Position numbers and translations under genes: made by a program. From positions 13,443,719 through 13,507,718 of the forward strand of contig NC_066323.1 in the NCBI RefSeq assembly GCF_022539315.1: a stretch of DNA of 64,000 bases. The letters run 5' to 3'. This document shows, in pieces, positions 14,055 to 28,095 of this stretch (the first letter of the stretch is position 1; each line of letters starts with the position of its first letter). The notes beneath the pieces are model-generated. The model searched no databases, was not told where the DNA came from, and saw only the letters and a list, made by a program, of their open reading frames with translations. Origin of the DNA: Serinus canaria. Lineage: Eukaryota; Chordata; Aves; Passeriformes; Fringillidae.

Positions 14055-14799
14055 GACTGATCAAATCCTGAGGGCAAACCTGGATAACCAATGCTGCAGC
14101 AATGAGGAAACTTCCCACTCACCTGGAGAGGATGCAATGCATGCAGCTGGGCTGCACTGGGGCCAGTGGAGCCCAGCCCAGAGCACGCTGCAGCACAGGG
14201 CAGGGCTCCTGTCTCCTCTTTTCCCACAGTTGCATATCTGGGATAAATATTACGGAGGAAATAGTGCTCCTCATCTGGAGCACTTCCTTCATCCTCTCAA
14301 TCCTTGCACCTCAAAGTCAAAACCAGTAAAAAATTGGAGAGTTCATGTCAACTTCACCAGCTTCTTTTCTGTTGTTCAGTAATGAACAACATTTGTTGTT
14401 GTGACAGTGAATGGCTCTCTGATGTTTTCTTGTTTTCACCATAAATCTCTGGCTCTCTTTTCTCATCACTAGATATCAGCTTCTACTTCCAACTACTCCC
14501 TCAGCATGTCCTCAGGAATTGATGGTCCAAGCAACATTCAGCATCTTCCCTTTCAGACCCCTTCTGTGTGCACTACAGACTCTCTGCCACTGAGCAGGTG
14601 TGTGACTTCACAAAAAGTGTGTGTTTCACTGTTCTGTTTTGGTTTTTTTTTAATGGTAGGAAACAATCTTTAAAAAAACCCAAGCATTTTCCTGAAATGA
14701 ATATGTAAATATGAACAACCAACTGATAGACTTGTTTAATGGGAAAGTCCTGAGCTAAATTCATATGATGGCAGAAGGAACATGTGTTTTTAAAATCTG
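14055..14799. other. Unique non-coding DNA
   Basis: A modestly GC-richer part at about 14100-14240 lies next to AT-rich sequence. Open frames of 109 codons (plus, 14053-14382) and 67 codons (minus) overlap across it without any family motif. No repeat or RNA gene is recognised. Confidence 0.55.
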
Positions 14800-14945
14800 G
14801 TTGAATCAAAGGATAACTGGTTTGAAGGAACACAAAAGGTTATTTAGGCCAACCCCAGTTCAAAACAGATGATGTTTATCACAGCTTTGTCGTGACAGGT
14901 TTTAAACACTTCAAGCTACAGATCTTCTTCCTTTGACATCCATCT
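14800..14945 (-). mobile_element. CR1 LINE 3'-end relic
   Basis: Read on the minus strand, 14800-14860 follows the terminal part of CR1 closely. There is a GGGGTTGG..CTA block, then ACCTTT, TCCTTC.AACC, and an ending related to the short CR1 terminal repeat. Further into the element, the plus-strand phrase TTTTAAACACTTC at about 14900 matches the place where CR1 antisense has TTGAACACTTCC. The copy is old, with many substitutions and a gap between the two matching blocks. It is the opposite orientation to the copy at 4950-5550, so they are separate insertions. Confidence 0.6.
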
Positions 14946-17900
14946 CCAGAGTCTGCACAAGGCTCTTTTGCTCAAGAGCCCTCCACAAAGACAGACACCT
15001 CCAATAACTCCAGTCCTGCCTGTGGTGTTAGTGGAGCAGCTCCATCCATTATGGCACAGACCTCTGATGCAGCTGAACACCAGAGAAGGTCTTACTATGT
15101 GCAAAATAAAAATCTCATACACATAAGAAGAAAAAGGTGTTGAGAGGCTCCCCTGATGCAATTTGCATGCATTACAAAATTAACCCCAGGCTCTCAACCT
15201 CATTCACACCTTGCTACACTTCCATTTTCTCCTAATCTACACTGCTGAACAGAAAACAGAAACAATCCTTTAATCAATAAACCATGAACTTTGCCTTCAC
15301 TGCAAGCAGTCTTAGGAAGAATTCAGAACATTTTTTCAATAAGTCAATGTGACTCAGACAAAATTCTTATGTCATCACAAATGAATACATAATACTGGTG
15401 GCTTTAAAAGACCCATATTAGTCCTGTATTTATATTTTCCCCATATAACAAAAACATTAAGACCAAATTTGGTCTGTTATGTCAGTAGAGAAATATTTTC
15501 AGTTCACCTTTCATGTCTGAAGATGATAACTTTTCTGACCTGTTACTGAAGTGTATGCCTACAATACCATTCTGGACACTACAGATAAAGTTTCTAAGAA
15601 GAGAATCAAAACTGCCCAGCATGTCATATTTTAATACTTTTGGGGTACATTAATCTGACTGATAGCCCTGTGAAATAGCTTTTTTTTTCTTAGCAGGAAC
15701 AGACCATTTGTATGTATTTATGATTGGCTCCATCCCAAAGCTGCTGAGGTTTTATGTTCCCTCAGTTACTGCCATAGTGATGGTTTATAGGTCTGTTTGG
15801 TGAAACTTAGGGAAATATTCTTTCCATAGAGTGACAGCTGCTGTAATGCCAAGAAACATAGAAATTGCTACTTCCATTCATCATCATAAAACTGATAAGC
15901 CCTGAACCATTGGATATCATACAGGTTGTGACTGGGCCTTCTTCAGCTGCTGCCAAATTGCTTAAAATGCACTTGCAGGTCACTGGCAGGGCAATGACCC
16001 AAGGTGTTTACACCCCAACCACCATGAAAAAATGCAATTAGAGGATTATGTGGGAGGGCAGGAAGAGGTACATGCTTGTCTATTGAAGATGAAACAATCA
16101 GTGGGTGAAGAGAAAAAAAAATAAAGACCACTTAAAAACCGTTCAAAGAAAATGGGAAGATGATGCAAAGAGCAGCTCTTCAGTGCAGATATAGGAAAAA
16201 ACAGAGACATACAGATACAATCAATAAAGCACTGTAGGCAGAGACTACATGATGAAAGAATAATGTAATCAAGGAAATATTCAAAGGAACAAGGGATCAA
16301 GCTGAAAGAATAGACACAGAAAAGCATTCTGTTTAGCAATCTGTGAAATGGGATTTCATAAAGCACATATAAGGAGATTGAAGCACTTCATGGAAATGCA
16401 GTAATAAAATGAAAGGTTTCTTTTAGTATTGGTTTTTTGTTTAGTAGACAGAAAGAAGTGCATTTTGGAGCTGTTTTGTGGTCAAAGTGAATCCACATGC
16501 TGATGATAGTGTGCAGCAGAGTATGCATGTTCTTTCAAATTTTAGTGAATTAAAAACGGAGCAAACTTCCATTGCTGAATGGCTGAAAAGGAGAAAATGT
16601 GTAGATAAATCACAGCTCTCACCAGCAACATGAACTGGACAAGGACTCAAATTCCATTTTGCAGGGAAAAATTCCAAGACAATATTTTATAGGTAATGTA
16701 AAGAAAAGGATGGGAATCAAGTAAGACTGGACATGCTTTTGAAATATAATAAAGGAATTTCAATTTGTGGATTTCAGTGCTCATAATAGCAAATTTCCTA
16801 GTAACCTTGGCAGATGTTGCTTACTGCTAGAATACACTTTGTGAGAACTGCAAATGCAAACCTCAAACTAGTTGAAGTATGCCATACAGTGGATGTTTCC
16901 TCTGACAGAGCTAATCTATGTTTTCTATCACTTCAGGCCATCAGGACTTGTTCCAACTTGAATTTTTTAAAATTTTTAGACCATCATTCTGTGCTTAGAG
17001 ACAGGAAAAAAAAAAAGTGGCTTTTTTGGGAAAGTACTGAAAGAATATGTTTGGCTGCACTCAAACATCCATTGAGGTACTCAGCTATGTGATGGTTTCA
17101 AGTTTAGCAAAACTTACAGCACATCTTGAATTAGCTTTGTTAATCATATGATGGTTATTAAAGCTGTTATAGCCAGTACTGCATGTTTTCAAGCAGAGAT
17201 AAAAAGATCCAAGTGTAATACTATTATCAACATAAAGGAAAACTCCAACCATTATGCTCCCTCTTTTTCTTGGAAAGGATAAAATGGATCATGGATATGG
17301 AGGTCTCATACCATTAAACTACGATTTTCAAATATATTCTATTCTACAAAATGAAGTTTCTATAGCCCTTTGTATATTCTTATTCATAGTTCATATACTC
17401 TACAATCCAGTCTAAATGATTATTTATCAAATAAATTTTCACTTATACCATTAGTATATAACATTATTATTATAGTCTCAATCTTGTCAAGCATTAATCT
17501 TACAGATAATGTAAGTTTATTTTCAAAAAATCTGACTTTGCTAACACCACTAAAGAAATTATGTGTTCAAATGTTATTTCCTGAAATGACACACTTGTCA
17601 AGCCAAAACTGGCATGCCATAAAATTAATTATTCTTCCTCTGATAAACAGAGAAAAAAAAGCAAATGAGGAAGTGAAAAAGTGCAGCACTGCATTCCTCT
17701 AGGCCCATATAGAGGGTAAATAGGTTCATATTCTATCATCCTTTCCCTGTCACTGGATAGAAAAGAAATGAAGGCTAATAATTCACAAAAAGTAAGGAGC
17801 TATTACTTTCTTCAGAGGGTCTCATCAACAACAACTTTTCTGTGCCCGTAATATTTTTTTATTAGTTCCATCTAAAGAGAAATTATCATTATGGTTACTC

Positions 17901-20012
17901 CCAATCAAAATGGAAAAAATAAAATATTATTCTTGAAAGCTTATTGTCTTGTTAATTGCCAAGTAACTGGAACATACTGTTTGAAACCAGTGAAATAGAG
18001 AATATGCCCACCTTGGCTCCTGGCTTGAAGGAAGAAAATTCTCATTTTCCTAAGGAGCTGAGGGAGGAGAGCAGAGAAGTAAGAGAAAACATTACTTTCT
18101 TCCTTCTCCTATTGTCAGAACTTGGATCCCATGCGCTGCTGGTACAGGCTGGGTCAATTTCTCTCCCTCCCACCCAAGCAATGGAAGTGGAAGTGGAATT
18201 ATGGCTCACTGGGGACTGAAAGGAGCAAGCCAGGCTGCTGCAGGTGTGGAGAACATGGCCCAGTTCTCAGTGCTCTGCCAGAAGCCACAATGAAATCTGG
18301 AAGCACCTCCCCTCTGCTTACCAGATCCATTTTGTTGTTTATGAGGATAAATTTCAGATGGAAGGGAAATTCATTTCCCACTGCATTATTGCGTTTGTTA
18401 TTCTAGCATGCATTAAAAATTTGCAATAAAATTTGTAAGGAGGTAAATGACATTCTGATACAGCACCCAATATATGTCATAAAGCTTAGGTTCCTTTTTT
18501 AAAATATTATTTTTCTGTGAACGCAGTCAGTGATATTTCTCAGTTCATCAGAGATACTACTCTTTGAAATGTAAATGACACTGCAGGGACTGAGGAGTAT
18601 TTTGCTGACAACTCTTCTTCTATAATATATTTGGGTTTAAAACCACTAAAATATGGAATACTGTGTAGACCACCACTTGGTTTACATGGCATTATACGTT
18701 ACACAGAGGTGTTAGATTTCAAAAGGCTGATGAAATATAAATAGGTGTAACATAGAGTTTAAAAAGAATTGTTTTACATGAGCAAAAGAATTTATAATTT
18801 GCAAAGCAAGAAACAAAAGCATTTGTAACATACACTGATGAACACTCCCCATTCTCTAGGTTATCCAGATTCATTCTCTTTTTGTCAGGCAATATGAAAA
18901 AATTATGACAAAACCTCAAATAAATAAATAACCTGTATCATAGGGGCCCTTTGGACAGGCAATACCTACCCTACCTGCTGGGAGGCCATGTTACAGGGTT
19001 TTAATTATTGCTATTATTCTCTGCTCCTTTGAAGTGTGGTGGTGGTCTTTGAGATGCTTGGACCAGGAGCAGAGAGAAAAATCATGACAGAAGTGTGCAG
19101 CAGAGATCATAGAAAGTGTTTAACTTGAGATTAGCTCATTTTATGTGCTAAGAAAAACAGAACTTCTTCCTGGATTTTAGACTATCTTGAATAACTTTGA
19201 CTAATTTGGCACTGATGGTTTTCGAAAGTGGATATTGTTCTCTCTTGTGCTATACTTTTCTCCCATTAAAATAGTCCTTTATGGAATGATGATTATGTTC
19301 AGTTCTGTCTTTATCCGGTATGTCTTCTTTTAGCAGAACATCTGAGGCAATTATTGTCTAAAGGCATAATAGTCTAAAAGGACTTTTTCTATTTCAGACA
19401 TCTCAACTGGTTTTATTTTGTTTAGTCATTATGCCTTCCATTCCTAGAGAATGAGAGCCACTATAAAACTGGCAACTCCAATACCAAATTCATACAAAGC
19501 TTTCTTTTCTCTCTTGCTTCTGCTATAACTGAATGTGGTTTTGATGAGAAAGGTATTTCCACAAATAATGCCTACCAGAAAACTGGCTGGGCATAATAGA
19601 ATTGCTTGAATTACTATTGCAGGACTTAAATTTTACACAGCCGAGGATCATTTTAATTTCAGTCTTTCAGCCGTTTGGTTTTTTTTCCTAAGCAGCAACA
19701 ATAACCTCCCTATAGAGATTGTACTACAGGACAGCATAAGCTCTATTTTTGCAGAATCTGTAAATATGTAGCTTGGTCTCCTGCCAGCAAATGAAGCAAA
19801 CAACAGTGCTAGAGCTCACTCGAGTTGTTTGATAGACACTCAGGGCTGCAGTGGGTTTTCAAGCAGGATACAAATGTTTGCTTTAGTCTTCAGCTGAACT
19901 CCTGTAATCTCCCCTCTGCCTTCTTGACTCCATTTCATTAATATAATTAGACATAGGCACTTTTTTTTTTCCCTGTAAGGATTCTATTGCTATTTCTGTA
20001 CTGGAAAGAATG
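14946..20012. other. Unique AT-rich non-coding DNA
   Basis: No gene is recognised. The stretch contains an octamer motif ATTTGCAT at 15161-15168, a slightly GC-richer part at 18120-18330, and short A or T runs (for example near 17007 and 19966). Open frames reach 110 codons (plus, 17370-17702) and are compositionally simple, leucine- and isoleucine-rich, as expected from AT-rich DNA. Confidence 0.6.
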
Positions 20013-20055
20013 AGAAGAACCAAAGAACCCAAGGGAACCAAAGAAAGGTTCTTCT
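20013..20055 (+). repeat. Nested direct and inverted repeat
   Basis: A perfect 9-bp inverted repeat, AGAAGAACC (20013-20021) and GGTTCTTCT (20047-20055), encloses most of two perfect 11-bp direct copies of GAACCAAAGAA (20017-20027 and 20035-20045). As RNA it could form a stem with a 25-nt loop. No function is known. Confidence 0.75.
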
Positions 20056-20310
20056 AGAGGATTGTTTGTACTTCACGAGATGTTGGACAAGATATGCATT
20101 ACATAGGAGAATCCTTGATCATAGCACAACTACTTCAGGACTCTCAATATTTCCAGTAGCACCAAGAACAGCAACCAAGATTTAGAGAGTAATTCTGGGT
20201 TTACATAGTTCCAGCTTTTTTAGGTAAGGATCTTAGCTGAGGAAGCCTATTTCCCCACTCAAATTGTTGCAGCTTTGAATAGCCTGAGATCTCCTCTTGT
20301 AAAATTCCTC

Positions 20311-20347
20311 CAACACACACACACACCCTCTCACACCCCCCCACACT
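20311..20347 (+). repeat. Short (CA)n microsatellite with C-rich tail
   Basis: Seven AC dinucleotides run from 20313 to 20326. They are followed by a degenerate C-rich CACACC-type extension to about 20347. Confidence 0.85.
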
Positions 20348-21003
20348 TACCCTGCTTGGTGCCTATTTCTTTGCAGCTTGGTTTTCCTTCATAAGACACA
20401 TTGGAAACGTGTCTGACTGGAAATAACAAAGTACTTACTCTTTCATCTGTATTCCCTCTGCCACTTTTCATTACAGAATTCCTTCATTTAAGGATAAAAG
20501 GGAACTGCTTGAAACAGCTGAGGTTAGTTTATGGCATTGTTCTTTTCTCTGTTGCCTGTCTCACCCTAAGGGCTGGACCCATTCATCCTTTCTAACTTCT
20601 TGGGCAAGCTTGAGGTTTCTGCTTTCAGAATAACCCTGGCATGTCACAAATCCACAGAACTTCTGCACAGATACATGAGAAGTGAAAGTCAATAAAGTGC
20701 TCAACAGCAGCTGCAATTTACTGGGAATCCTTTGCCCTGTAGGCAATCCCTTGTGGAAGGGTGGACTACATGTGATTTTCTGATAAACAAAAACTGGCAT
20801 CAATGTCTTGGTACTGCAGCTGAACAATTCCCTTTCACTGCAGATGATACTCTGTGGTTCTGATTATTTTCTTGTTCCTTTTGCCAGTTGTAAATGGGAC
20901 AGAAATGGTAATGTGGAAAAGCAAAGGTAATGTGAAAAGTTCCCAGTACTTAAATCCTAACAGTTAGCAAGGCTGGAAATAGGGTTTTCTTTTTTAAAAA
21001 CCC

Positions 21004-21025
21004 CAACAAACAAACAAACAAACAA
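21004..21025 (+). repeat. (AAAC)n microsatellite
   Basis: About five AAAC units are visible between C-rich flanks, with an A9 run a few bases further at 21036-21044. Confidence 0.85.
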
Positions 21026-22696
21026 CCCCACCAACAAAAAAAAATCCCTCTGTACTGGAAACATATTCATTACCCAAAAATGGTTTTATCCCTTTTTTTG
21101 TTCCAGTGAACTTCCTGATGGAAAAGGCAATGAGGCAGTATTTCAGAAGGGCCAATTTCATTGATGCAGGTCATAAAGGATATTCCCTTTATATTTATTG
21201 TGCAAGTTTGGGATATTTTTCTAAATAATATTGGTTTTATTATTTTTTTTAATTTAAGATTCACAGATTGGTCCTCTAAATTATTTTAGTACTCATAGTA
21301 AGACTCATACAGGACAAAAAAATATAACCCAAGCCTTAGGCCCTATACCTCTTGGTGCAAGTAATCAAAGCTTTTTTTGAAAGCAAAACTTTATTTCATG
21401 CAGCAAATTTAAAAAGACTTTATAAAATGAGATTGTTTCATGTGTCTTTCCTTGACTTTTATCTGAAAGCTATTTTGAAAACTGGCAATGGGTGTCAGCA
21501 ATTCTGATATAGTGCAATGGTCTGCATTGAGATATTCTGCAAAGATTGCATGAAACTGAGACATCCTTTCATAAGAAAATGCAATCCAAGGGTAAATTGC
21601 AATTTTCCAGATGGAAGAATATATTTGACACCAAGGAAATTTACTCCTTGATGCTCATTATGAATGACATTTTTAACATACAGGTTAAAATCATGTGGCT
21701 TTTACAAAACATTGATCAAGAGAGCAAAAAGGTCTGACTGAAGCAAACCTGAGAAAGAGAATTTCCAACATAATAGATTCTTGCCCTCCTGAGGTACTGG
21801 AGTTACAAAATCCTAGTCCTAAAAAAGTCACTGAAAGAAAAACTCGCAATGATTTCAATAGAATTTAGATATAAATCAAGGAATTTCTTGGCTTAAATGT
21901 GTTAATGTATTAGAACAGACAAGTGTTCCTAGGGAAAGCTAGGATAAAAGCATTGATTGAAAATTGCATCCAGAAAATTGTTCTGCATTTCATTTTATCT
22001 CCAGCATGCTGAATAAAAAAACAGAGAAAAATACAAGACAGAGGGAAATTAAAGAAAAAAAAAGGGCCCTTTGCAATGCTATCAACTTGATTGTATGAAT
22101 AAAATAGAATTTAGATTCATTTTCTATTGCTTTATCTAAGCTTGGTTTTATCTGTTATTATTGATGCAAGTGATTAAAAATGCATATAATGAATACATTA
22201 ATACTGACAATATTCCATCTTTGTATTGCAACAGGCAGTGAAAGACACATTGGTCCTTTTCACTGAAGTTCTAATGAATAAAGAATAATACTTCAATACA
22301 GAAAGATTAATAAAGATGTAGAATGGCATCCCATATAAAATCCATTTTTTACTATTTAATCACACAGCATAAGCTAAGCTGGTTATGGCAGTTCTCATGT
22401 TGTATTACACAGGTATTACCAAGGTAGCTAAAAAGATTTAGAAAAATCACAGTATTGCTAATTTGGACATAACCATTAGTGACTATGGCTTTATTACTAT
22501 GGTTGAAAAGCCAGACAAGAGCTGGGATTTATCATATTTATTAGGAGGAAAGAGTAATTTCCCTGCTTTTTTGTTAACACAGTGGTGCTCAGTCAAACAG
22601 CACTTGCTTTTGAAGTAAAATACATCAAATCACTTTCTATATAGAGGGAGATAATATCTGGCAGTCAGTAAAAGACAGACAAAAGAGTATAACTCA

Positions 22697-22800
22697 GCAG
22701 AGAGAGAGGACATAGATCAGACCAAGGAGAAAATAAAAGCTGAAGGAAGAAAAAAAGGAAATAAGAAAAAGAGACCAAGGAAGAAAACACCAAAAAAAAC
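22697..22800 (+). repeat. Polypurine-rich tract
   Basis: About 100 bp are strongly biased to A and G on the plus strand. The tract includes an AGAGAGAGGA start at 22700-22710 and two copies of GACCAAGGA (22720-22728 and 22773-22781), each soon followed by GAAAA. It is low-complexity sequence of unknown function. Confidence 0.6.
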
Positions 22801-25800
22801 ATTATGTTTTGAGGCCCACTTCCACAGAAGCAGAAATATGATTTTATACTTAAAAGATTAGACTTGCCAGCAGTCTAAAAACTCTGAAGGCATAACTCAA
22901 AACGTGACTGGGTAGAAACCTGGAGCCCCTATTACCTTTACCCCTCACTTCTCACAGTCCAAGAAGATTTTAAAAGAGGGCAAGAAGCAGCTCTGTGTGT
23001 GACAGATAAAGCCTTTTTGTCTTGCAAAGCACAGAAAAGCAGCAGCTGCTTTTACAAACACATCATTTGTGAGAGATGGAGCTGAACTGCAGAATCAGCA
23101 TATCGAGACCACTGGAATGCTAATTAAACCCCAACCACCAAACAGGCATTCCTGACCCACCTGTTGATGGCAAGCATTCTTCCTGGAATTTATTTCATGT
23201 CTTGTGGTGGATATTTGTCATAAATTGCATCAGCTCTTCTCCTGGACTGTAATGTTACCCTTCCCCAAACAAATCACACCCCACTGGCTTAGAGGCCCCA
23301 TAATTACAGATGTGGGGGTAACCCATTCAGCCTGAAGATACAGCAACAGGGAACTCTGTCTTGCTGATGTTTTAAAAGCTAAAAGAAGGCTTAAAGCTGT
23401 ATGCAGGCCATTTGAACAAGGGAAATCAACATTGGATGCATTTTTTACATAAGTGGATATTATAAATCAAAGTATTTTTGCACACACATGCCTCCAGTCA
23501 ATATCCCCAAATAGAGGGCCATATCTCATGGCCATCTCTAGAAATCTTGGGCAAGGACACTTGAGCAAGGCCAAGTTTGACCAGCAGCTTTTTAAGGGTT
23601 GCTCCAGGGACATGCCAGGTTTCCAACTTCACAGTACTAAACTTTAAAATAAAGATGGAAATTGGGAGGATTATAAAGAAAATAGCAGGTAGAATAAACA
23701 TTTATCTACTTCTTTTGGGTTTTTTTTTGCAAGATGACTTATATAACCTATTTATAAGAAAGGAAAAAAAAATAGGAGGAAAGCAGAGAAAAAGATGGAG
23801 GTGATCCAATAACTGAAATATTTTCAGGACTTCCAGAATGTTTAATAAGAGCATGTTGCAATTTACATGGAGATGTGGAAAATTCAATACGGTTTGCACC
23901 TCCCAGAATTCTGGAGCTGCCAGCTCTGAAGGAATGGGGCACATAAATAATGTATTTCCTGTTATTCTTGGTCTGCAGCTGATCTCCTACTGAGCACTGA
24001 GAAAGAGTTTTAGGGCCCTAGGAGACAGCTGGTGCTGTCTAGCGTGTTTGACTGATTTTGTGAGCAGAGAATGAAAGGCATAAAAAGCAAAATAAGAATC
24101 TAAGACTCAAGATGTATTTTCTCCTGAAAGAAAACTTGGAAGGTTACAAAGCTGTGCAAGAAGGCACAATTAAGAGTAATCTGTTCTAAAGAAGTATATT
24201 ATTTGAAAATGAAAAGTCTTGAGTAGATTGGATAGAAATCCAAACGTGGAGCTGTCTCTGTTAACAAACTGGATGGTGCAGTTAGTAACCCATAATACTT
24301 TGCATTTCAACCTAGAGTGCCAGAAAGCTGATGGCTGTCAAAGATTTGCCTCACTTGAGACTGTGCACCTTAAATGTGATGCCATCCAGGATTCAGGTGC
24401 AGTTTTGTGAGGCTGAATTTTGACTGCTCTCCAACCCAGGCTGCAGGGATAAAGGTTTCCAGTTCTGGGCAGGTTTTCTGGAGAGGGCACTGAACCCAGG
24501 GGTGGCTCTGCTCTCTCCAAAGAATTATTCAGAGTGCAACTGGAAAGCCCCATTCCTGTTCTCCAACAAGCAGGCCAGCTGCAGGAAAAAACATCCTTCC
24601 AGCTGCTTTCTCATCCCTCTGCAAACCATTTATTCTCTTTGTAGAGCTCTCTCTTCAAGCCAATTAAACTCCCTAAGCCAGAAGTACCCAGTGGAAGGGC
24701 TTGCATCAGATGGCTCCTATTTACAAAGACAGGCCACCAGCATGCAGTCATGGCAGTGTCCAAACACAAACCATTGGCCTGAACATGCTCCTTTTCTCAG
24801 AGGCTTCCTTAATTTGACCTGTAAGAAGGCTAGAGATTAATGATCAATTTTTACTCATCCAGAAAATCTAATAAACAGAATTCCCACAGATGAACTTCCT
24901 CTACATATGTTTAGATATGAAATTCCTTTCTCAAAGCAATTCTTTGACCAACTCACGACTCCTCCAAGACACCAAGAGAGATGAGGGTTGAAACCAGTGC
25001 ATTTTACAAGTGCTCAGTTAGACAATACAGAAATTAAATCACTGCAACCCCTCAACTAACAGGTTTCAAAATAAAGCCATTGTAATTATGCCACCAACAA
25101 CAGAAGTTCCAGCAAACTCACACCACCTCTATGTAACAGCTGATTTGGCAGAAATCCCTCAAAACATGTCTTAGCTTGAAAAGCATTTCCCAGAACTTGA
25201 GAAAATGAGACAGAAACTGCTGCTTCTATTCAGCCCTGAATAGAGCTAAAATGTATAAATCATGGTTCATGAAAGAAATATGGGGAGGAGAATTTCTCCT
25301 CACCACAGATGATGAATCCTGGGCAGGTAGCCTCCAAAAGATGCACATATTGCTATCACAGTGAGGAAATTCCAGTGGAAATCAATTTCACACTCTTTAT
25401 AGGCCACTGCAATCAGCCAGGAAATGAATTAGCATAGCCCAGAGGAAAAGCTGCTATCAAACAGGGTCTTGATCCAGTGGAGCACTTAATCTTATGCTTA
25501 ATAGTAAGCACCTGAGCTGTTCCATTAAGTCACATCTGCACAAATCAAACTTGGCCTAGAACTAAAAATAACTGAAATAATTTTTACCAGGTTATCTGTT
25601 GTACTCAGTGTTTGGTTCTATTCAGGTTGCCAATGAAAATATTCTCATTTTTCAAACTACCTTAAATTATTTAGCATATACTTGCCTATTTCTGCCACTA
25701 GTGCTTGGGCTGGATGCCATTCACAGTTCAGGAAGTTGTTATGCAAATGTTAATCCATCATATAATATTTACAAATAATGAGGGATACTTTCTTCTCAAT

Positions 25801-28079
25801 GACAAGTATAGATTTTAGAATAAAGTTTTTGTTTTGCATATGTTAACAGCTTCAAAATCTTCTAATATCTATATGACAATTTCCTTCTCTGAAAAAAGTG
25901 CCTTAGTCATTTTACATATTTGGAAAAGTGGAATAAAGGCAATCAAAGCATAATAATTTTCTTTTATCTGGGCAGCTAGTCAGATGTATTTTTTTTTCAA
26001 ATATTATTTGCAAACCCTCTACATATGCTCTTGGTTAATACACCAAAAATTGAAACAGATTTCAGAGACAAACTTTGAAAATAAATGCTGTCCCAAAATA
26101 CAGGCCCCAAATCAGAAAAACAAAGAAATATTGACAACTGAGCATGAAATAAAACTTAGAAATATCAAAACAAACTTCAAACTTTCAATATGGTTAGAAA
26201 AAATGCCAGTTTGAAATATGAATAGGAGGAAAAATAAGATGAGACAGTCCTGGGACTTGTTTCAGAATCATTGAGCTTTAATCAGTAATTTGTACCATCC
26301 CCAGAAGCCAGACAAATAACTTGCAGATAAAATAGTGTTATAGCACAGAGAGGTCAGCCCTCCACCACACAGAGTTAGGTTAAAGCCATTTTTATTCCAC
26401 CTAAGGTGATCCAAGCCTTCTGAACAGTTTAATCTGGCTGCTCCAAGGGGCAGAGCCTTGACAAGAGAAGGTAAAAAGGGAGCAGAAATGACAGAGGGGA
26501 AAGGAAGACAAACCCAAAAGGCAGGACTGTGGCAGGGTGGGAAGTGAGGAGTGCTCCTGGCACTGCTGCACCTGGACAAAACACCAGCTACCACTAACAC
26601 AGATGATTCAGTATTACATTCCTGCATAAAATTCTGTCAGGACACCTACAGGGAATGAATTATAGCTGGAAAATTATGCTATCAACATGTCACCATTTGC
26701 ATTCAAATTCACCTGTTTCTTCTAATAGCATAATTTCATATTTAAGATTATGCACATTTAGAGAATGTACTAAAATGTGAATAATACCAACATACATTTT
26801 TCCTATTTACTTTCTATTACTCCATAATCACCTTCCAAAACTAGCATTTAAACATCCACAGCTTAAAGAGATTGCAGATTCCTTCTAAATTGAAGTTCAG
26901 AGCTTACACATATTGCGAATTACCTAAAACATTGACCTACATTACCTTATCAGAGAAAAAAAAAAAAAACAACCACCAAAAATATCTCGAATATAAAGGG
27001 AAAGCCAAAGCAGTTCCAGCTGTTGTAATCAATTTCCATTTGCAGAGGGATTAGAAAGCTTTATTTAAGGGATTGCAGCACACATTCATCCCACAGATGG
27101 GAACTAAGGGGCTCTTTCAGCAGAGTACTCAGGGAAATATTTCTCTTCATGCTTGCCAAGTTTCTTCTATGTGAACTCTGATGGCATTATTTCTGACTTC
27201 ACAGGCTCATACTCCCATAGAAGGCAGCAAGGAAAAAACATTCTTTCAGATTAATAAAAATTGTATCAAGCTGAATATAGCCCTTGTCTTATAGGTTTGC
27301 TCTGCATATACTTGATGTAACTGAAAAGAGTTTTGGACATTAAAAAGCCCCTCATCTTTTAATGAATTTTGTATTAATTCCTTTCTTTAAGTAATTCAAC
27401 ATTAAAGCCTTTTAGAATTATGAATAATAGAAATGATGTGCAGTTTTGAACAATGTGTGAGATGAAGTGAAGAAGTTATCCCAAAGATCTTTTTTATTTT
27501 TTTTGGAACAGACAATAAGACATTGCTGGATACAAAGACATATTTGCATGCTAAGCTATAGATGGTTTCTCCCTCCTCTCATAAAAGTTTTCAGTTCATT
27601 TCACTTTTAAAAAGTAAATTATGAAGTAATTTTTTGCTGTTAGCAACACTGTCACTGCTGTTGGGAGTGCTAGCTGGCAGTCTGAGTGACCAACAATATT
27701 TACCATCTATTTGAGAAAAAAAACCCTGTGAGTTCCATAGGGTTTTAATGCTGTTTGTCTCTAAGGGTTTTTCCTCAGGCTGCTTCAGGACCCCCAATAC
27801 CCAGCACAGAGAAAGGTAACCTATTTCTGAATAGTCTGAAGATTTCTATATTTTAAAGCATTCATCCATAAAATGCACTGGGTTAGCATTCACAACTCAT
27901 CATTTTTGTAACTATGGTCAAATAGAGACATTGAGGTTTTTTTCCAAAACCAGAACCCTTTGGCAGCCCACTCCAGACAGCCAGTAAAGGAATTAACATT
28001 AGACTTCTGACAAATTAGATTTTATTTATTGTACTACACACTGCAGGCCTATTAACCTTATCTAAAAAAAATCACCTGC

Positions 28080-28095
28080 AAGAAGAAGAAGAAGA
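28080..28095 (+). repeat. (AAG)n microsatellite
   Basis: About five AAG units are followed by an A-rich degenerate extension. Confidence 0.8.

Larger units (their letters stand above)
20056..22696. other. Unique AT-rich non-coding DNA with microsatellites
   Basis: The stretch holds the CA-type and AAAC-type microsatellites listed separately. No gene is seen, and no open frame exceeds 88 codons. Nothing else is identified. Confidence 0.6.

Noticed and set aside
25225..25244. 20-bp inverted repeat with 9-bp arms
   Set aside because: A repeat of this size is expected at a modest rate by chance over all spacings, and nothing around it adds support.
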